Positions 35,815 to 44,897 are shown, counted from the first letter of the stretch. The stretch is DNA of 64,000 nucleotides from DAHUXN01 sp963729815 (GCA_963729815.1 CAVSPU010000004.1:1178001-1242000); one strand, 5' to 3'. Numbers and translations: made by a program. The notes: generated from the sequence alone by a model not told the origin.

Positions 35815-36618
35815 TCATGCTTTCGCCTCTGCGTCGCGCCTTCGCAAGGCGGCTCCTTGAGGATCGGTGATTATATCGACCCACTTCGGGTCAGGCGAGG
35901 CCGCAGCGTCGTAGTTGTCGTGCCAGTTCCACCACTTGTATGGCGGGGCCTGGGGATAACCCTCTGGCGAGTCCTCCCAAGTCTCCTGACGACCGAGCGC
36001 CGTCATATCGAGGTAGCTCCAGGTGGTCCCCATCGCCTCGTCGCCGCGGTTGTTGATGAAGTATGTGCGGAAGACCTTGTCTCCGTCGCGGATAAACGCA
36101 TTATGGCCGTGCCACTCGTCCACGCCGAAGTCTTTGTCGAAGCTGTCTGTCATGGTGTACCACGGCATCTTCCAACCCATTCGTGCCTTCAGCCGCTCGA
36201 TGTCCTTCTGTGGCGCACGCGAGGCCCAGGCGAGCGTAGTGTCGCGGACGTTGAGGTGGGACAGGTGGCTGACCTGGTCCCCGCCGAGGGAGCAACCGCG
36301 GCAGGCGTGGTCGGGCCAGCCGAACACCCCGGGCTCAAAAAAGGCGCGATAGACGATCAACTGCCGGCGGCCCTCGAATAAATCGAGCAGGTTCACCTTG
36401 CCCGTGGGCCCCTCGAATGCGTACGTCCCCTCGAGGGCCATCCAAGGCATCCGGCGGCGCTCTGCGGCCAGCGCATCACGAGCACGGGTCAACTCCTTCT
36501 CCTTAACGAGCAGCTGCTGGCGTGCAGCTTCCCACTCCTGCGCCGATACGATCGGGGGCGTGTTCTTTGGGAGGTGTCCTTTTGGGTTCTCCATGTCTCT
36601 CTTCGGGCCTGTTGCCAT
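35815..36618 (-). CDS. DUF899 family thioredoxin-like protein
   Basis: A 267-residue protein of the DUF899 family, which has a thioredoxin-like fold. Visible are the helical N-terminus with EWEAARQQLLVKEKELTRARD, the strand-loop RQLIVYRAFF, and a CxxC-like CRGC at about 121-124 in DHACRGCSLGGD, then the family C-terminus. The ATG at 36618 has AAGGAG 7 bases upstream on the minus strand; upstream codons are not used. Probably a cytoplasmic dithiol protein of unknown substrate. Confidence 0.88.
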   Translation of the reverse strand: MATGPKRDMENPKGHLPKNTPPIVSAQEWEAARQQLLVKEKELTRARDALAAERRRMPWMALEGTYAFEGPTGKVNLLDLFEGRRQLIVYRAFFEPGVFGWPDHACRGCSLGGDQVSHLSHLNVRDTTLAWASRAPQKDIERLKARMGWKMPWYTMTDSFDKDFGVDEWHGHNAFIRDGDKVFRTYFINNRGDEAMGTTWSYLDMTALGRQETWEDSPEGYPQAPPYKWWNWHDNYDAAASPDPKWVDIITDPQGAALRRRDAEAKA

Positions 36619-36801
36619 TTTATATCTCCTTTGTTTTCTGAAGCAGACCGCGACCACTCGGCCTAAAAACTTTTCTAATCTTGCCGATGCACAGGGCCAG
36701 AATTCCTCCCGTGGACGCCGCTCCAACGGTCATGACTGCTGCACTTGCGATACATGCTGGACACATATTTCCCTCCTCTGAACTTCTAAGCAGGGGCATG
36801 G

Positions 36802-36849
36802 AAGAAGACTATCCGGTAATCACGGAAGAAGACTATCCGGTAATCGCGG
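36802..36849. repeat. Two tandem copies of a 24-bp unit
   Basis: The unit GAAGAAGACTATCCGGTAAT plus four bases occurs twice head to tail, the copies differing by one base near the end. The period is a multiple of three, but coding status is doubtful. Confidence 0.75.
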
Positions 36850-37050
36850 TATTCGCCCACGCCTCAGTGAGCCCGAGGTGCTTCGGCTCGCTACGGCATT
36901 CGCTCGTGAAATTTCAAGGGGAGGTCAAGGGCCCCGCGGATTCTAGCGGATGACGGGCAACTCGGAAGTAATCCACTTGCCTGGTTAGTCGGATTACCGG
37001 AACCCAACTCCCCACGTCAAACTGAGTCGCCACGCAAAAAGCGTGATTCC

Positions 37051-37079
37051 TTGACCACTGTAAGAGGGTCGAATACACT
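37051..37079 (+). promoter_or_regulatory. Sigma70-type promoter of the rpmH-rnpA-yidD-yidC cluster
   Basis: TTGACC at 37051-37056, a 17-base spacer and TACACT at 37074-37079, about 90 bases before the rpmH start. Confidence 0.55.
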
Positions 37080-37176
37080 AGCTGTTTGACTTGAATCAGT
37101 TGGAGCGAGCAGAGGCGCGCGCTCCCTCGAATGAGACGATACGGGCGCGGGAAAGCGCCTTGTAAGGAGAAGATCG

Positions 37177-37317
37177 TTGCCGAAGCGCACTTTTCAACCG
37201 CATGTTCGCCGCCGCCACAAGAAGCACGGGTTCCGCGCGCGAATGAAGACCAAAGGTGGACAGAAAGTCCTTGCCCGACGCCGCAAAAAAGGACGCCACA
37301 GCCTTACACGCGTCTGA
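37177..37317 (+). CDS. rpmH: 50S ribosomal protein L34
   Basis: A 46-residue, very basic protein with the L34 pattern PKRTFQPHVRRRHKKHGFR and GGQKVLARRRKKGRHSL. It is short enough to be missed by length cut-offs. The start is TTG at 37177, preceded by TAAGGAGA at about 7 bases. L34 is a component of the large ribosomal subunit. Its 3' end overlaps the open frame of rnpA, as expected for this pair. Confidence 0.95.
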   Translation: MPKRTFQPHVRRRHKKHGFRARMKTKGGQKVLARRRKKGRHSLTRV

Positions 37318-37714
37318 GCCTCCGAAGACCCGCGCACAGAATGGCGACGAAGCGCCTGCGCGTGTCCGCCAAAATTTGCCGCGCGAATGGCGGCTGGTGC
37401 GGCGAGCCGAATACGAAGCGGTGTACCGCGGCGGCCGGCGGAGATCGAACCAAACTTTCGCGATTTTCGTGCGGCCGAATGGATTCACACGCAACAGGTT
37501 CGGCATGAGCGTCAAGAAAGCGCTGGGCAACGCGGTGGTGCGCAATCGAATCCGAAGGCGCATCCGGGAAATATTGCGGCTACATCGCGAAGAGATGGCC
37601 GCGGGATGGGACGTTGTGATACATCCAAGTAAATCCGTGGCGACGCTGAAGTTCACGAAGATCGAAGCGGAGCTTCTGTCGCTCATGCCGCGCGAGAAGC
37701 GAGCGGCAGAGTGA
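37256..37714 (+). CDS. rnpA: Ribonuclease P protein component
   Basis: A protein of up to 152 residues with the RnpA core: LPREWRLVRRAEYEAVYRGG, then FGMSVKKALGNAVVRNRIRR with the RNR motif contacting P RNA. It binds the catalytic RNA that trims tRNA 5' ends. The start is uncertain: the ATG at 37256 lies inside rpmH and gives a 40-residue disordered extension (62-base overlap), whereas TTG at 37376 starts exactly at the conserved LPRE segment but has no ribosome site. Extended N-termini overlapping rpmH are known in Thermus. Confidence 0.92.
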   Translation: MDRKSLPDAAKKDATALHASEPPKTRAQNGDEAPARVRQNLPREWRLVRRAEYEAVYRGGRRRSNQTFAIFVRPNGFTRNRFGMSVKKALGNAVVRNRIRRRIREILRLHREEMAAGWDVVIHPSKSVATLKFTKIEAELLSLMPREKRAAE

Positions 37715-38031
37715 ATCTGAGCCGCGCCGGAGGAAGGCTCGCGCTTTTTTTCGTGCGCGCGTATCAGATTTTCCTGGGACCTTTCTTTGGCGGCGGCTGC
37801 AAGTTTGAACCCTCCTGTTCGCATTACACCCACGAAGCAATCGAACGCTTTGGCGCGCGCCGCGGCACATTGCTGGGAATAAAGCGACTGCTCCGCTGCC
37901 GGCCGTTTTCGCCGGGCGGATACGATCCCGTGCCGGAGAACTGGCCGAGTAAGAGCATTAACGATGGCTTGCGTCGCGCGAGCGCGACGGCCCGTTCGCT
38001 GAAACGCGAATCGCACGGAGTTGCGCGTTGA
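37711..38031 (+). CDS. yidD: Membrane protein insertion efficiency factor YidD
   Basis: A 106-residue YidD with FFVRAYQIFLGPFFGGGCKF, the family CxxxxSCSxYT pattern (CKFEPSCSHYT) and LLRCRPFSPGGYDPVP. It is a peripheral inner-membrane protein that assists YidC-dependent insertion. The GTG start at 37711 overlaps the rnpA stop as GTGA; the C-terminal tail of about 25 basic residues is longer than usual. Confidence 0.93.
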   Translation: MNLSRAGGRLALFFVRAYQIFLGPFFGGGCKFEPSCSHYTHEAIERFGARRGTLLGIKRLLRCRPFSPGGYDPVPENWPSKSINDGLRRASATARSLKRESHGVAR

Positions 38032-39809
38032 GCATGAGCGACGAGCAACGAATGGGCTTGGCCATCATTTTGATGGCCGCCGTCCTGCTGTTGTGGTCGA
38101 GATTCTTCAAGCCGCCCGTTCCGCAGAAACCTCCTGAGGCGAATCCTTCCGCGAACGTGCAGCAGCCTGCTCCCGGCCAACCCGCGCCGAGCGCTATCGC
38201 TGCCGGTTCGCAAATCGCTCCTGCAACTTCCGGCGGCGAAGCCGGACAGGCCACGATTCCCGTGAACGAAGCGAAGGGCGAAGAGACGATCGTAGTCCAG
38301 AGCGGGCTCTATCGCGTGGAACTCTCCAATCGCGGCGGTGTTGTGCGCAGTTGGAAGCTCGACAAATATCGCAACAACGAAAATCCGCCGAAGCCGCTCG
38401 AGCTGGTGAATTTCGAGGTGGCGAAGCAACTCAATGCGTGGCCGCTGTCGATTTGGCTGGACGATCCGAAACTGGCCGCAGCGGCGAATTCGGGTTTGTA
38501 CGTTGTCACGCAAGGCACCGCTGCTCCGAGTTCCGGACAGTCAAAAACGGCCACGGAAAACGCGTTGCCGGACGGCACGACGCTGCAGGCGCCGGCCGAA
38601 ATCGATTTCGAGTGGAGCAACGGGCATCTCCACATCGTGAAAGAACTCAAGTTTGCCAAGGATTATCAAGTCGAGCTGGACGTCTCCGCTTCGTACGACA
38701 AGCGCCCGATACCGTTTGGCGTTTCGTGGCGCGGCGGATTCGGCGATCAATCGGTTCCCAGCGCGGCGGCGCTCACGGAGGTGTTTTACAGCGAGAACGA
38801 AAAGGTCACCGCGCTGACATACAAGAAGCTCGGCGTCAAGGACCACCCCGAAGTGCCTGTGCAGGTTTCGGGCTACATGGACGCCACGGGCATCGAGGAC
38901 ACATTCTTCACCGCGGCCTTTCTGTCGAACCAGCCGGGAATAACTCTGTGGGACTGGACGCAACATTACAGCGTTACGGAAGACGGGAAAACGACGGTGC
39001 AGCCAGTCGTGGAAATGGCCGCCGGGCCGCAGGCGCCCGGAGCGTGGAACACGCGGCTATACGTTGGGCCGAAGAAGTTTGCGGACCTGGACCATTTGAA
39101 TCCGCCTCTGACCGGGCTGGTGCAGTACGGCTACACGGGCTTCATCGCCAAGCCCTTGCTGTGGATTCTGAATTGGATTTACAAGTACGTGCCGAATTAC
39201 GGCTGGGCGATTGTGCTCCTCACCATCGTCATCAACATGGCTCTTTTTCCGCTGAAGGTGAAGAGCTGGCATTCGACCAAGCGAATGCAGAAGGCCATGC
39301 CTCGGATCAAAGCGCTGCAGGAAAAATACAAGAAATATTCCATGCGTGATCCACGGCGCCGCGAAATGCAGGAAGAAATGTCTGCAATTTACAAGGAAGA
39401 GGGCGCGAATCCGATTGCCGGATGCCTGCCGCAACTTATCCAGATGCCGATCTGGTTTGCGCTGTATCGCATGCTGCAGTATTCGATCGAGCTACGCCAC
39501 GCGCCCTGGTTTGGATGGATTCACGATCTTTCCGCGCGCGATCCCTATTACATCCTGCCGATATTAATGACCGCGGCGATGTATTTCATGACCAAGATGA
39601 CACCGCAGCCGACCGTCGATCCCGCGCAGCAGAAAATGATGGCTCTCATGCCGCTGGCGTTCGGCTTCTTTTTCTTTCTTTATTCGAGCGGCCTGGTTCT
39701 TTACATTTTTACGAGCAGCATAGTCGGCATCGCGCAGCAATTGTATTTGAATAAGAACGACCCCCTTCCCTCCCGAAGCCCCTTCAAGAATAAGCCGCTG
39801 AAAGCGTAG
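38028..39809 (+). CDS. yidC: Membrane protein insertase YidC
   Basis: A 593-residue YidC of the Gram-negative type. One N-terminal helix (about 10-25) is followed by an Ala/Pro-rich linker, the large periplasmic beta-sandwich domain (about 85-365) and the conserved five-helix insertase core (about 370-575) with LFPLKVKSWHSTKRMQ and GCLPQLIQMPIWFALYRML. It inserts membrane proteins alone or with SecYEG. TTG at 38028 overlaps the yidD stop; the ATG at 38034 is equally plausible. Confidence 0.96.
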   Translation: MSMSDEQRMGLAIILMAAVLLLWSRFFKPPVPQKPPEANPSANVQQPAPGQPAPSAIAAGSQIAPATSGGEAGQATIPVNEAKGEETIVVQSGLYRVELSNRGGVVRSWKLDKYRNNENPPKPLELVNFEVAKQLNAWPLSIWLDDPKLAAAANSGLYVVTQGTAAPSSGQSKTATENALPDGTTLQAPAEIDFEWSNGHLHIVKELKFAKDYQVELDVSASYDKRPIPFGVSWRGGFGDQSVPSAAALTEVFYSENEKVTALTYKKLGVKDHPEVPVQVSGYMDATGIEDTFFTAAFLSNQPGITLWDWTQHYSVTEDGKTTVQPVVEMAAGPQAPGAWNTRLYVGPKKFADLDHLNPPLTGLVQYGYTGFIAKPLLWILNWIYKYVPNYGWAIVLLTIVINMALFPLKVKSWHSTKRMQKAMPRIKALQEKYKKYSMRDPRRREMQEEMSAIYKEEGANPIAGCLPQLIQMPIWFALYRMLQYSIELRHAPWFGWIHDLSARDPYYILPILMTAAMYFMTKMTPQPTVDPAQQKMMALMPLAFGFFFFLYSSGLVLYIFTSSIVGIAQQLYLNKNDPLPSRSPFKNKPLKA

Positions 39810-39855
39810 AACCGCACTACCAGTCTGTTCAAATTTCGGCCAGATTCTCTCTTCT

Positions 39856-40452
39856 TCAGGGCAGATCGAGGAGATAGCCGCCTTTGCCGACATTGAAGCA
39901 GCGCGTGCGGCTAAGCTGATCGCTCTTGCCGGCGCATTCGTGAATGTGCCCGCAGAAAAGCACCTCGGGTTGCTCTCGCTCGATCCATGCGCGCAGAGCA
40001 GTGCTGCCGCCATGTTTGCCGGGAGCGAATTCGTCGAGCTTGGTGCCATGCGGCGGCACATGCGCGACGAGATAGAGCGGCGAGAGCCCGCGAAACATTT
40101 CCAGCGCTTCCGCAATTTGCTCTTCCGTGTATTCACCGGGAGTGTTGAACGGGGTGGGATTGCTGTAGCCGAGGCCGGCCCAGTGCGTTGCACCGAGTTC
40201 GCGAACTTTACGGTGAAAATCGACGAGGCCGAAACGTGCGCATAGTTCCTGAATGTCGGCGGCGCTTTCATGGTTGCCGGGAATCACCCAAACGCGTTCG
40301 CCGTACGCCTGAAGCAGCCGGCCGCAGCGATCAAGTCCGCGGCGGAACGTGGCAAGATCGCCCGCTGCAATATATATGTCGGCGGGTTGAGCCAGACACT
40401 TTTCCAGCGACTTCAAATCACCGTGAATGTCGCTGAAAATTTGAATCTTCAT
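39856..40452 (-). CDS. Calcineurin-like metallophosphoesterase
   Basis: A 198-residue phosphoesterase with the complete metal-site series: FSDIHGD, AAGDLAT, IPGNHES, VAHVPPHG and CGHIHE. These bind two metal ions and cut phosphomonoesters or diesters; the substrate is unknown. The start overlaps the stop of the upstream membrane hydrolase gene by 4 bases, so the two are coupled. Confidence 0.9.
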   Translation of the reverse strand: MKIQIFSDIHGDLKSLEKCLAQPADIYIAAGDLATFRRGLDRCGRLLQAYGERVWVIPGNHESAADIQELCARFGLVDFHRKVRELGATHWAGLGYSNPTPFNTPGEYTEEQIAEALEMFRGLSPLYLVAHVPPHGTKLDEFAPGKHGGSTALRAWIEREQPEVLFCGHIHECAGKSDQLSRTRCFNVGKGGYLLDLP

Positions 40453-41657
40453 TGCGTCTTACCTGCCGTTGACGCGCTCCGCGAAAGCGTTGCCCGCGCT
40501 GAAATCCAGCCGTAATGCAGCAGCTTGCCCTGCGCGTCGAAAATCACTCCAAAAGTAAAAGCCATCGGCCCGTGCTCAGGGCCTTCGAAAAACCGAGGGT
40601 CCGCATACTCCACCATATTTTCGCCGCCGGCGGCGAAATAGCGGACCACCGGGAAACGCGCAAACCACAAATAAGTGCGCACGGGTTCGAGCTTTGCAGC
40701 GTGCACGATAAATTCGTTTGGCGGAGAATCAGGTACAAAACGAAAATCGGGATTGGTCGACCTCAGCAACGAGAAATCGGATTCGTAGACGCCATTGCGA
40801 GTCAAGACCAAGCCATTCCAGTCGAAAAGTGATGGCGGCAGCGGAAGCGCCCCGAGTTTTTCAGCGTCAATATGATGGCCGATTGCAAATGCGCGCACGC
40901 GCGCCATCGCGGCATGATGCGCGAAGCCGCACGCGACGATATAAGCGAAGGCGATCCAAAAGCCGGCGCGGCACCATTTCGCCCGTCCGATGCGGCTGCC
41001 CCAACCGTCGAAGGCGGGAAGAAAACAAAGCGCGGCGAAAATTGCCGAAGCAATCGCGACAATCCAAAGAGAAAACGGAAAGCTAGCCGCTCGCGCGAGG
41101 GCCCATGCGCCGAGCCCGAGGATCGTCAGAAAGCCCCACATGGTGGCGCCGCGGCTTCGGCTGTTTTTCGGCTCCTGATGGACCCACGCAATCAACTGCG
41201 GCACCAGGATCAGGGCCGTGAAGACAAAATCGATGATGAAAAGCCAGTCCCAGGCCACGCGGTCCTTCGAAAATGGCTTGAGCATGCGCGTGCCGAAAGA
41301 CGTGAAGCCGTCGAGAATGATGTGGCTCGCGATTCCCACCGCGTAGATCAGAAAAAGCATGCTGAACGACGGGCAGCCAATCTCGCGATGCGTCCGCTTC
41401 GCGTACCAGGAGACCAATGCGCGCGTGAGCCAGGCGAGAGCCGCGGCGAAAATCGGCAGCCCGATGAAGGAATGCGTGAAGCCGCGATGGTATCGCGCAA
41501 TCGCAAGCGGGTCGCGCGACGCGGCATCTACGAAAATATCGACGTCAGGGAAGACGGCGCCGAGCGTTGCGGCGAAAATTGAAATGCGCGCATTGCGCTT
41601 CGAGAAAAACGCCTTGCCAATCAGCGCGCCAGCAATGCCGTGAGTGACAGGATCCAT
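40449..41657 (-). CDS. YdjM/DUF457-type membrane metal-dependent hydrolase
   Basis: A 402-residue protein. The N-terminal half has the family pattern MDPVTHGIAG, FPDVDIF, HRGFTHS and SHIILDGFTSFG, conserved His/Asp residues in several membrane helices; the C-terminal half is a soluble region of unknown fold. Family members are called LexA-binding, membrane-associated putative hydrolases or membrane-bound metal-dependent hydrolases. The ATG at 41657 starts the family pattern exactly. Paired with the phosphoesterase downstream. Confidence 0.85.
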   Translation of the reverse strand: MDPVTHGIAGALIGKAFFSKRNARISIFAATLGAVFPDVDIFVDAASRDPLAIARYHRGFTHSFIGLPIFAAALAWLTRALVSWYAKRTHREIGCPSFSMLFLIYAVGIASHIILDGFTSFGTRMLKPFSKDRVAWDWLFIIDFVFTALILVPQLIAWVHQEPKNSRSRGATMWGFLTILGLGAWALARAASFPFSLWIVAIASAIFAALCFLPAFDGWGSRIGRAKWCRAGFWIAFAYIVACGFAHHAAMARVRAFAIGHHIDAEKLGALPLPPSLFDWNGLVLTRNGVYESDFSLLRSTNPDFRFVPDSPPNEFIVHAAKLEPVRTYLWFARFPVVRYFAAGGENMVEYADPRFFEGPEHGPMAFTFGVIFDAQGKLLHYGWISARATLSRSASTAGKTQ

Positions 41658-41762
41658 GAGCGAGTCAACACACAGTGTACACGAAGTATTTTGCACGCCA
41701 TCGAGTGCCAAGCGAAAAGTGAAAGCGAGGCCGCGCGGCGCATCCTGCCGGATTGCTGCGCT

Positions 41763-42824
41763 CTACACGATTTCGATCAGCGGCGACTGCTTCGGGAGAA
41801 TTTCGCCGATGGGAACGCCTGCGACGGAGTGGCGTTCGAGCGCTCCACAGATTGCACGTGCGTGATCGCGCGCGGCCGCAATGAGAAAGCCGCCGGAAGT
41901 TTGCGGGTCAAATAAAAGCGCGCGGAAATCTTCGCCGACATTCGCGGCGAATCGCACGCAGCCTTCGACGAATTCGCGATTGTTTTTCAGTCCGCCAGCC
42001 AGGAAACCGCCGCGAGCGGCCTCGAGCGCGCCGGCCAAGACCGGCACATTCGCGTGATCGATCCGCAGAGAAACGTTGCTGCCGGCGGCCATTTCGCGCG
42101 CGTGGCCGAGAAGGCCGAAGCCGGTTATGTCGGTAACAGCATGAATCGCGGATTCGCCGCCAGGCGATTGCTCAATTTCATGCAACGCGTCGGCGGCATC
42201 GCGATTGAGACGTACCATTGAACGATTCGCGGCTTCGACCGAACCGCTGGCGGCTTTGCCAGACTTGAGCGCGGTGGCGATCACGCCAGTGCCGATCGGT
42301 TTCGTCAGAATCAAGACGTCGCCGGCCCGCGCGCCGACGTTGCGCCAAATTCTCTTCGGATTGATGACTCCGGTGACGGCGTAGCCGAATTTCAAATCGT
42401 CGTCGCGCACCGAATGGCCGCCGACGATTGTGCAACGTGCCTCCTCCATTTTCGAGAGGCCGCCGCGCAGGATTTGTTCCAGTATGGCTGCGTCTCCATC
42501 GGCGGGAAACGCGACGATGGAAAGCGCGGTGGCGGGGCGTCCGCCCATGGCGTAAACGTCGCTGAGCGAATTCGCCGCGGCAATTTGGCCGAACGTAAAC
42601 GGATCGTCGGCAATCGGCGTGAGAAAATCGACTGTCTGGACGAGCGCCAGTTCATCGCTCAGTTGATACACCCCGGCGTCGTCGTTGGTTTCGAAGCCAA
42701 CGAGAAGATTCGGATCATTCGGCCGTGGTAAGCGGCGCAGCACGGAGTCCAACAGACCTGGACTCAGCTTGGCCGCTCAACCAGCGGCGTTGGCCGCCGA
42801 CGTCAATCGCACCGGATCTGCCAA
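41763..42824 (-). CDS. selD: Selenide, water dikinase, selenocysteine-containing
   Basis: A 353-residue SelD when the in-frame TGA at 42777-42779 is read as selenocysteine (residue 16). The segment before and after it, ANAAG-Sec-AAKLSPG, is the family active-site loop, in which this position is Cys or Sec, followed by the catalytic Lys. Downstream are the ATP-binding Asp/Gly patterns (GFETNDDAGVY, VQTVDFLTPI, GGHSVRDD). A conventional call would begin at the TTG at 42752, after the active site, and give an inactive enzyme. The TTG at 42824 is preferred because GAGGAG lies about 10 bases upstream; ATG at 42842 is the alternative. SelD makes selenophosphate from selenide and ATP. Confidence 0.92.
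42742..42779 (-). promoter_or_regulatory. Selenocysteine codon and bacterial SECIS hairpin in selD
   Basis: On the minus strand the TGA is followed by 17 bases and then a loop AGGTCTGTT closed by a perfect 6-bp stem GAGTCC / GGACTC (42760-42765 and 42745-42750). The spacing of 17 and the loop start AGGTCTG equal those of the E. coli fdhF SECIS element as I recall it, which SelB recognises. Confidence 0.88.
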
Positions 42825-42947
42825 GGAAGCTTCTCTCCTCATACGGCATACGACGAATCGCATGATTATACGCTGCGCCGGTACGAATCGGGCACAAACG
42901 CAGCCGAAGAAAATTCCAACGCGCGCTGCAGGAAGTAAAATTGGCAG

Positions 42948-43475
42948 ATGCTCTCGATCCACACGAAAAAAATGAAAATCGCCGCGGCAATCGTGTTCCT
43001 GGCGATTGCTATATTCCTCCCCGAAGTGGTTTCGGCGGGATGGCACGTAGCCCACGGAAAGACCGTTACTTTTCGTGGCTGGAAAGTTGATGTTCCGTTC
43101 GAGTGGTATGCTCGGAGCCATGGCGAAGACATGACAGTCGAACGAATGTCACGCCTTTCCTGGCGGCAGGATCCCATTGCCGTGTTCCAGCCAGTTCATT
43201 TCACGAAAACATATCCCTTTCAGTACGAACTCTATGGAAAGGAACAGGCGCTCGTGATGAGAGCGAAAGGATACTTACTGAGCGGCCAGCAAGACCTCGA
43301 AATTGCGGGCAAAGGCGGGCGCTGCTGGACGTTTAATGCCTGGAATAATCGCGACAATCTCTGGATTGCGTGCATCGTGCCCAAGGACTTGACGGCCGCG
43401 GATTACATTGGGACGAGGGCCTACGCTCCGAATTTTTTCTCGGTGTTAAGCCAGATCAAGACGGCAACACCTTAG
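42948..43475 (+). CDS. Exported hypothetical protein
   Basis: A 175-residue protein (167 if the ATG at 42972 is used) with a signal peptide ending at EVVSAG. The mature part has one Cys-Trp pair (GGRCWTFN) and one further Cys, which could form a disulfide, and several aromatic residues, suggesting a small all-beta domain. I do not recognise the family. It is divergent from selD. Confidence 0.6.
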   Translation: MLSIHTKKMKIAAAIVFLAIAIFLPEVVSAGWHVAHGKTVTFRGWKVDVPFEWYARSHGEDMTVERMSRLSWRQDPIAVFQPVHFTKTYPFQYELYGKEQALVMRAKGYLLSGQQDLEIAGKGGRCWTFNAWNNRDNLWIACIVPKDLTAADYIGTRAYAPNFFSVLSQIKTATP

Positions 43476-43491
43476 CCGCGCGACTAATTTC

Positions 43492-43911
43492 TCAACCCTG
43501 CGAAGTAGAACGAATCGGAATCGCAATCGGATGTGGCTCTTCCGCTGCCGCTGCGGCAGAAAGCATGTGGCACTGGCCATCCAGGACGCCGCCGGGCTGA
43601 ATAACCAAACAGGGAGAATGAATTTCACCGGTCACGACGCCCTTGGCCTGGATCTCCACGCGTTGTTTCGCGAAAATGTTGCCATCGAAACGGCCCGCGA
43701 TGGTCACATCGTTTGCATCGATCTGGCCCTCGACCTTCGCGTTTTCGCCGAGAAGAAGCCCATGTTCCGAAATGATGCTGCCCTTCACGTGGCCGTCCAC
43801 GCGGAACATGCCGCCAATCGTTATCTTGCCTTCGATGCTCACGCCGCGGTCAATAAAGCCGGCCCATTCAGAGGAGCCGCTGGACCGCCCGCCTAGCCAC
43901 TTCGAAGCCAT
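43492..43911 (-). CDS. Bactofilin
   Basis: A 139-residue bactofilin. Residues about 18-110 form the DUF583 right-handed beta helix with regular hydrophobic/glycine turns (GVSIEGKITIGG, VDGHVKGSI, AKVEGQIDANDVTIAGRFDGNI). The flanking tails are short and disordered. Bactofilins form nucleotide-independent filaments and in Myxococcus tie to ParABS positioning; here the gene lies directly after parB in the same direction, 35 bases away, which fits that role. Confidence 0.92.
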   Translation of the reverse strand: MASKWLGGRSSGSSEWAGFIDRGVSIEGKITIGGMFRVDGHVKGSIISEHGLLLGENAKVEGQIDANDVTIAGRFDGNIFAKQRVEIQAKGVVTGEIHSPCLVIQPGGVLDGQCHMLSAAAAAEEPHPIAIPIRSTSQG

Positions 43912-43946
43912 CGGATGCCTCCTGCTGCAAGGAGAAGCAACCGCAA

Positions 43947-44897
43947 TTATCGCTCAACAATAAGCCGGTAAAGCCGATCCAAATCGGCGTCGTTGTAGTA
44001 TTCGATAACAAGTTCGCCCGGCCGCTGCGCTGTGCGCGCACGAATGCTGACGCGCGTCCCAAGAATGCGTTGAAGCTCGTCGATGGCTTCCCGAGTGTTC
44101 GCGTCGACGGTCGCAGTGGGATGCGCGGTCTTGCCCCTTCGCGGCCGCGTGGCAAGGCGCTCGATCGCCCGAACGGTCAGATTGCCGCGCGCAGCGCGTT
44201 TCGCGGTTTCCAGGCGAAGCGCTTGATCTTCAATCGCGAGCAGAGCACGGGCGTGCCCTCCGGTCAGCCGGCCATCTTCCACCAACTCGCGGACGGGCGC
44301 GTCTAGGCGCAGAAGCCGCAGCGCGTTTGCAACCGTGGCGCGGTCTTTTCCAGTTCGAACAGCGGCTTCCTCCTGCGTCAGGCGGAATTCCTGAATCAGC
44401 CGATCGTAAGCAGTTGCTTGCTCGATGGGATTGAGATCCTCGCGCTGAAGATTTTCGACCAGCGTAATCTCCATGGCTTTGTCGTCCGCAACATCCCGAA
44501 CCACGGCAGGAACACGATGCATTCCGGCAAGCTGGGCCGCGCGCCAACGCCGTTCTCCGGCCAGAAGCTGAAAGCGCGCGCCATTTCTGCGGACAACGAG
44601 AGGCTGGATGATGCCGGTGCGCGATATGGAATGGGCGAGCTCGTCGAGCGCCGACTGCGCGAAGCGCGTGCGGGGCTGGAACGGGCTCGGCTCGATCAGG
44701 TCGATATCGATTTGGAGGATAAAATCGGCGCCGGCATTATCCGGCACGCGCGCCGGGGCCACTGCTGCGGCCGTTTCGCCTCCCGTCGCATGTGTGGTGG
44801 TCGTCGCGCCGACCTTCGCAGGCGGTGGAACGGCGGCTACCGCTTCAGGCTCCCGAATGAGCGCGCTGAGCCCTCTCCCCAGAGCGTTTCTGGTCAT
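43947..44897 (-). CDS. parB: Chromosome-partitioning protein ParB
   Basis: A 316-residue ParB. The N-terminal ParA-stimulating segment (NALGRGLSALI) is followed by an Ala-rich linker, the CTP-binding ParB/Srx domain (PFQPRTRF, LLAGERRWRAAQLAG), the helix-turn-helix (LTQEEAAVRTGKDRATVAN) and a C-terminal dimerisation domain. It binds parS and slides on DNA. GGAGG lies 9 bases before the ATG, inside parA; parA and parB overlap by 53 bases. Confidence 0.96.
   Translation of the reverse strand: MTRNALGRGLSALIREPEAVAAVPPPAKVGATTTTHATGGETAAAVAPARVPDNAGADFILQIDIDLIEPSPFQPRTRFAQSALDELAHSISRTGIIQPLVVRRNGARFQLLAGERRWRAAQLAGMHRVPAVVRDVADDKAMEITLVENLQREDLNPIEQATAYDRLIQEFRLTQEEAAVRTGKDRATVANALRLLRLDAPVRELVEDGRLTGGHARALLAIEDQALRLETAKRAARGNLTVRAIERLATRPRRGKTAHPTATVDANTREAIDELQRILGTRVSIRARTAQRPGELVIEYYNDADLDRLYRLIVER

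Larger units (their letters stand above)
36619..37176. other. Intergenic stretch (558 bp) between divergent genes
   Basis: Holds a 24-bp tandem repeat (36802-36849), the rpmH promoter (37051-37079) and no convincing gene. A 90-codon open frame at 36681-36953 spans the repeat but lacks a ribosome site and a recognisable domain. Confidence 0.5.

Noticed and set aside
36681..36953. 90-codon open frame containing the tandem repeat
   Set aside because: No ribosome site, no domain, and atypical composition; left as intergenic.
41700..42752. selD called from TTG at 42752
   Set aside because: It would lack the active-site Sec/Cys and Lys; readthrough of the upstream TGA restores the family N-terminus.
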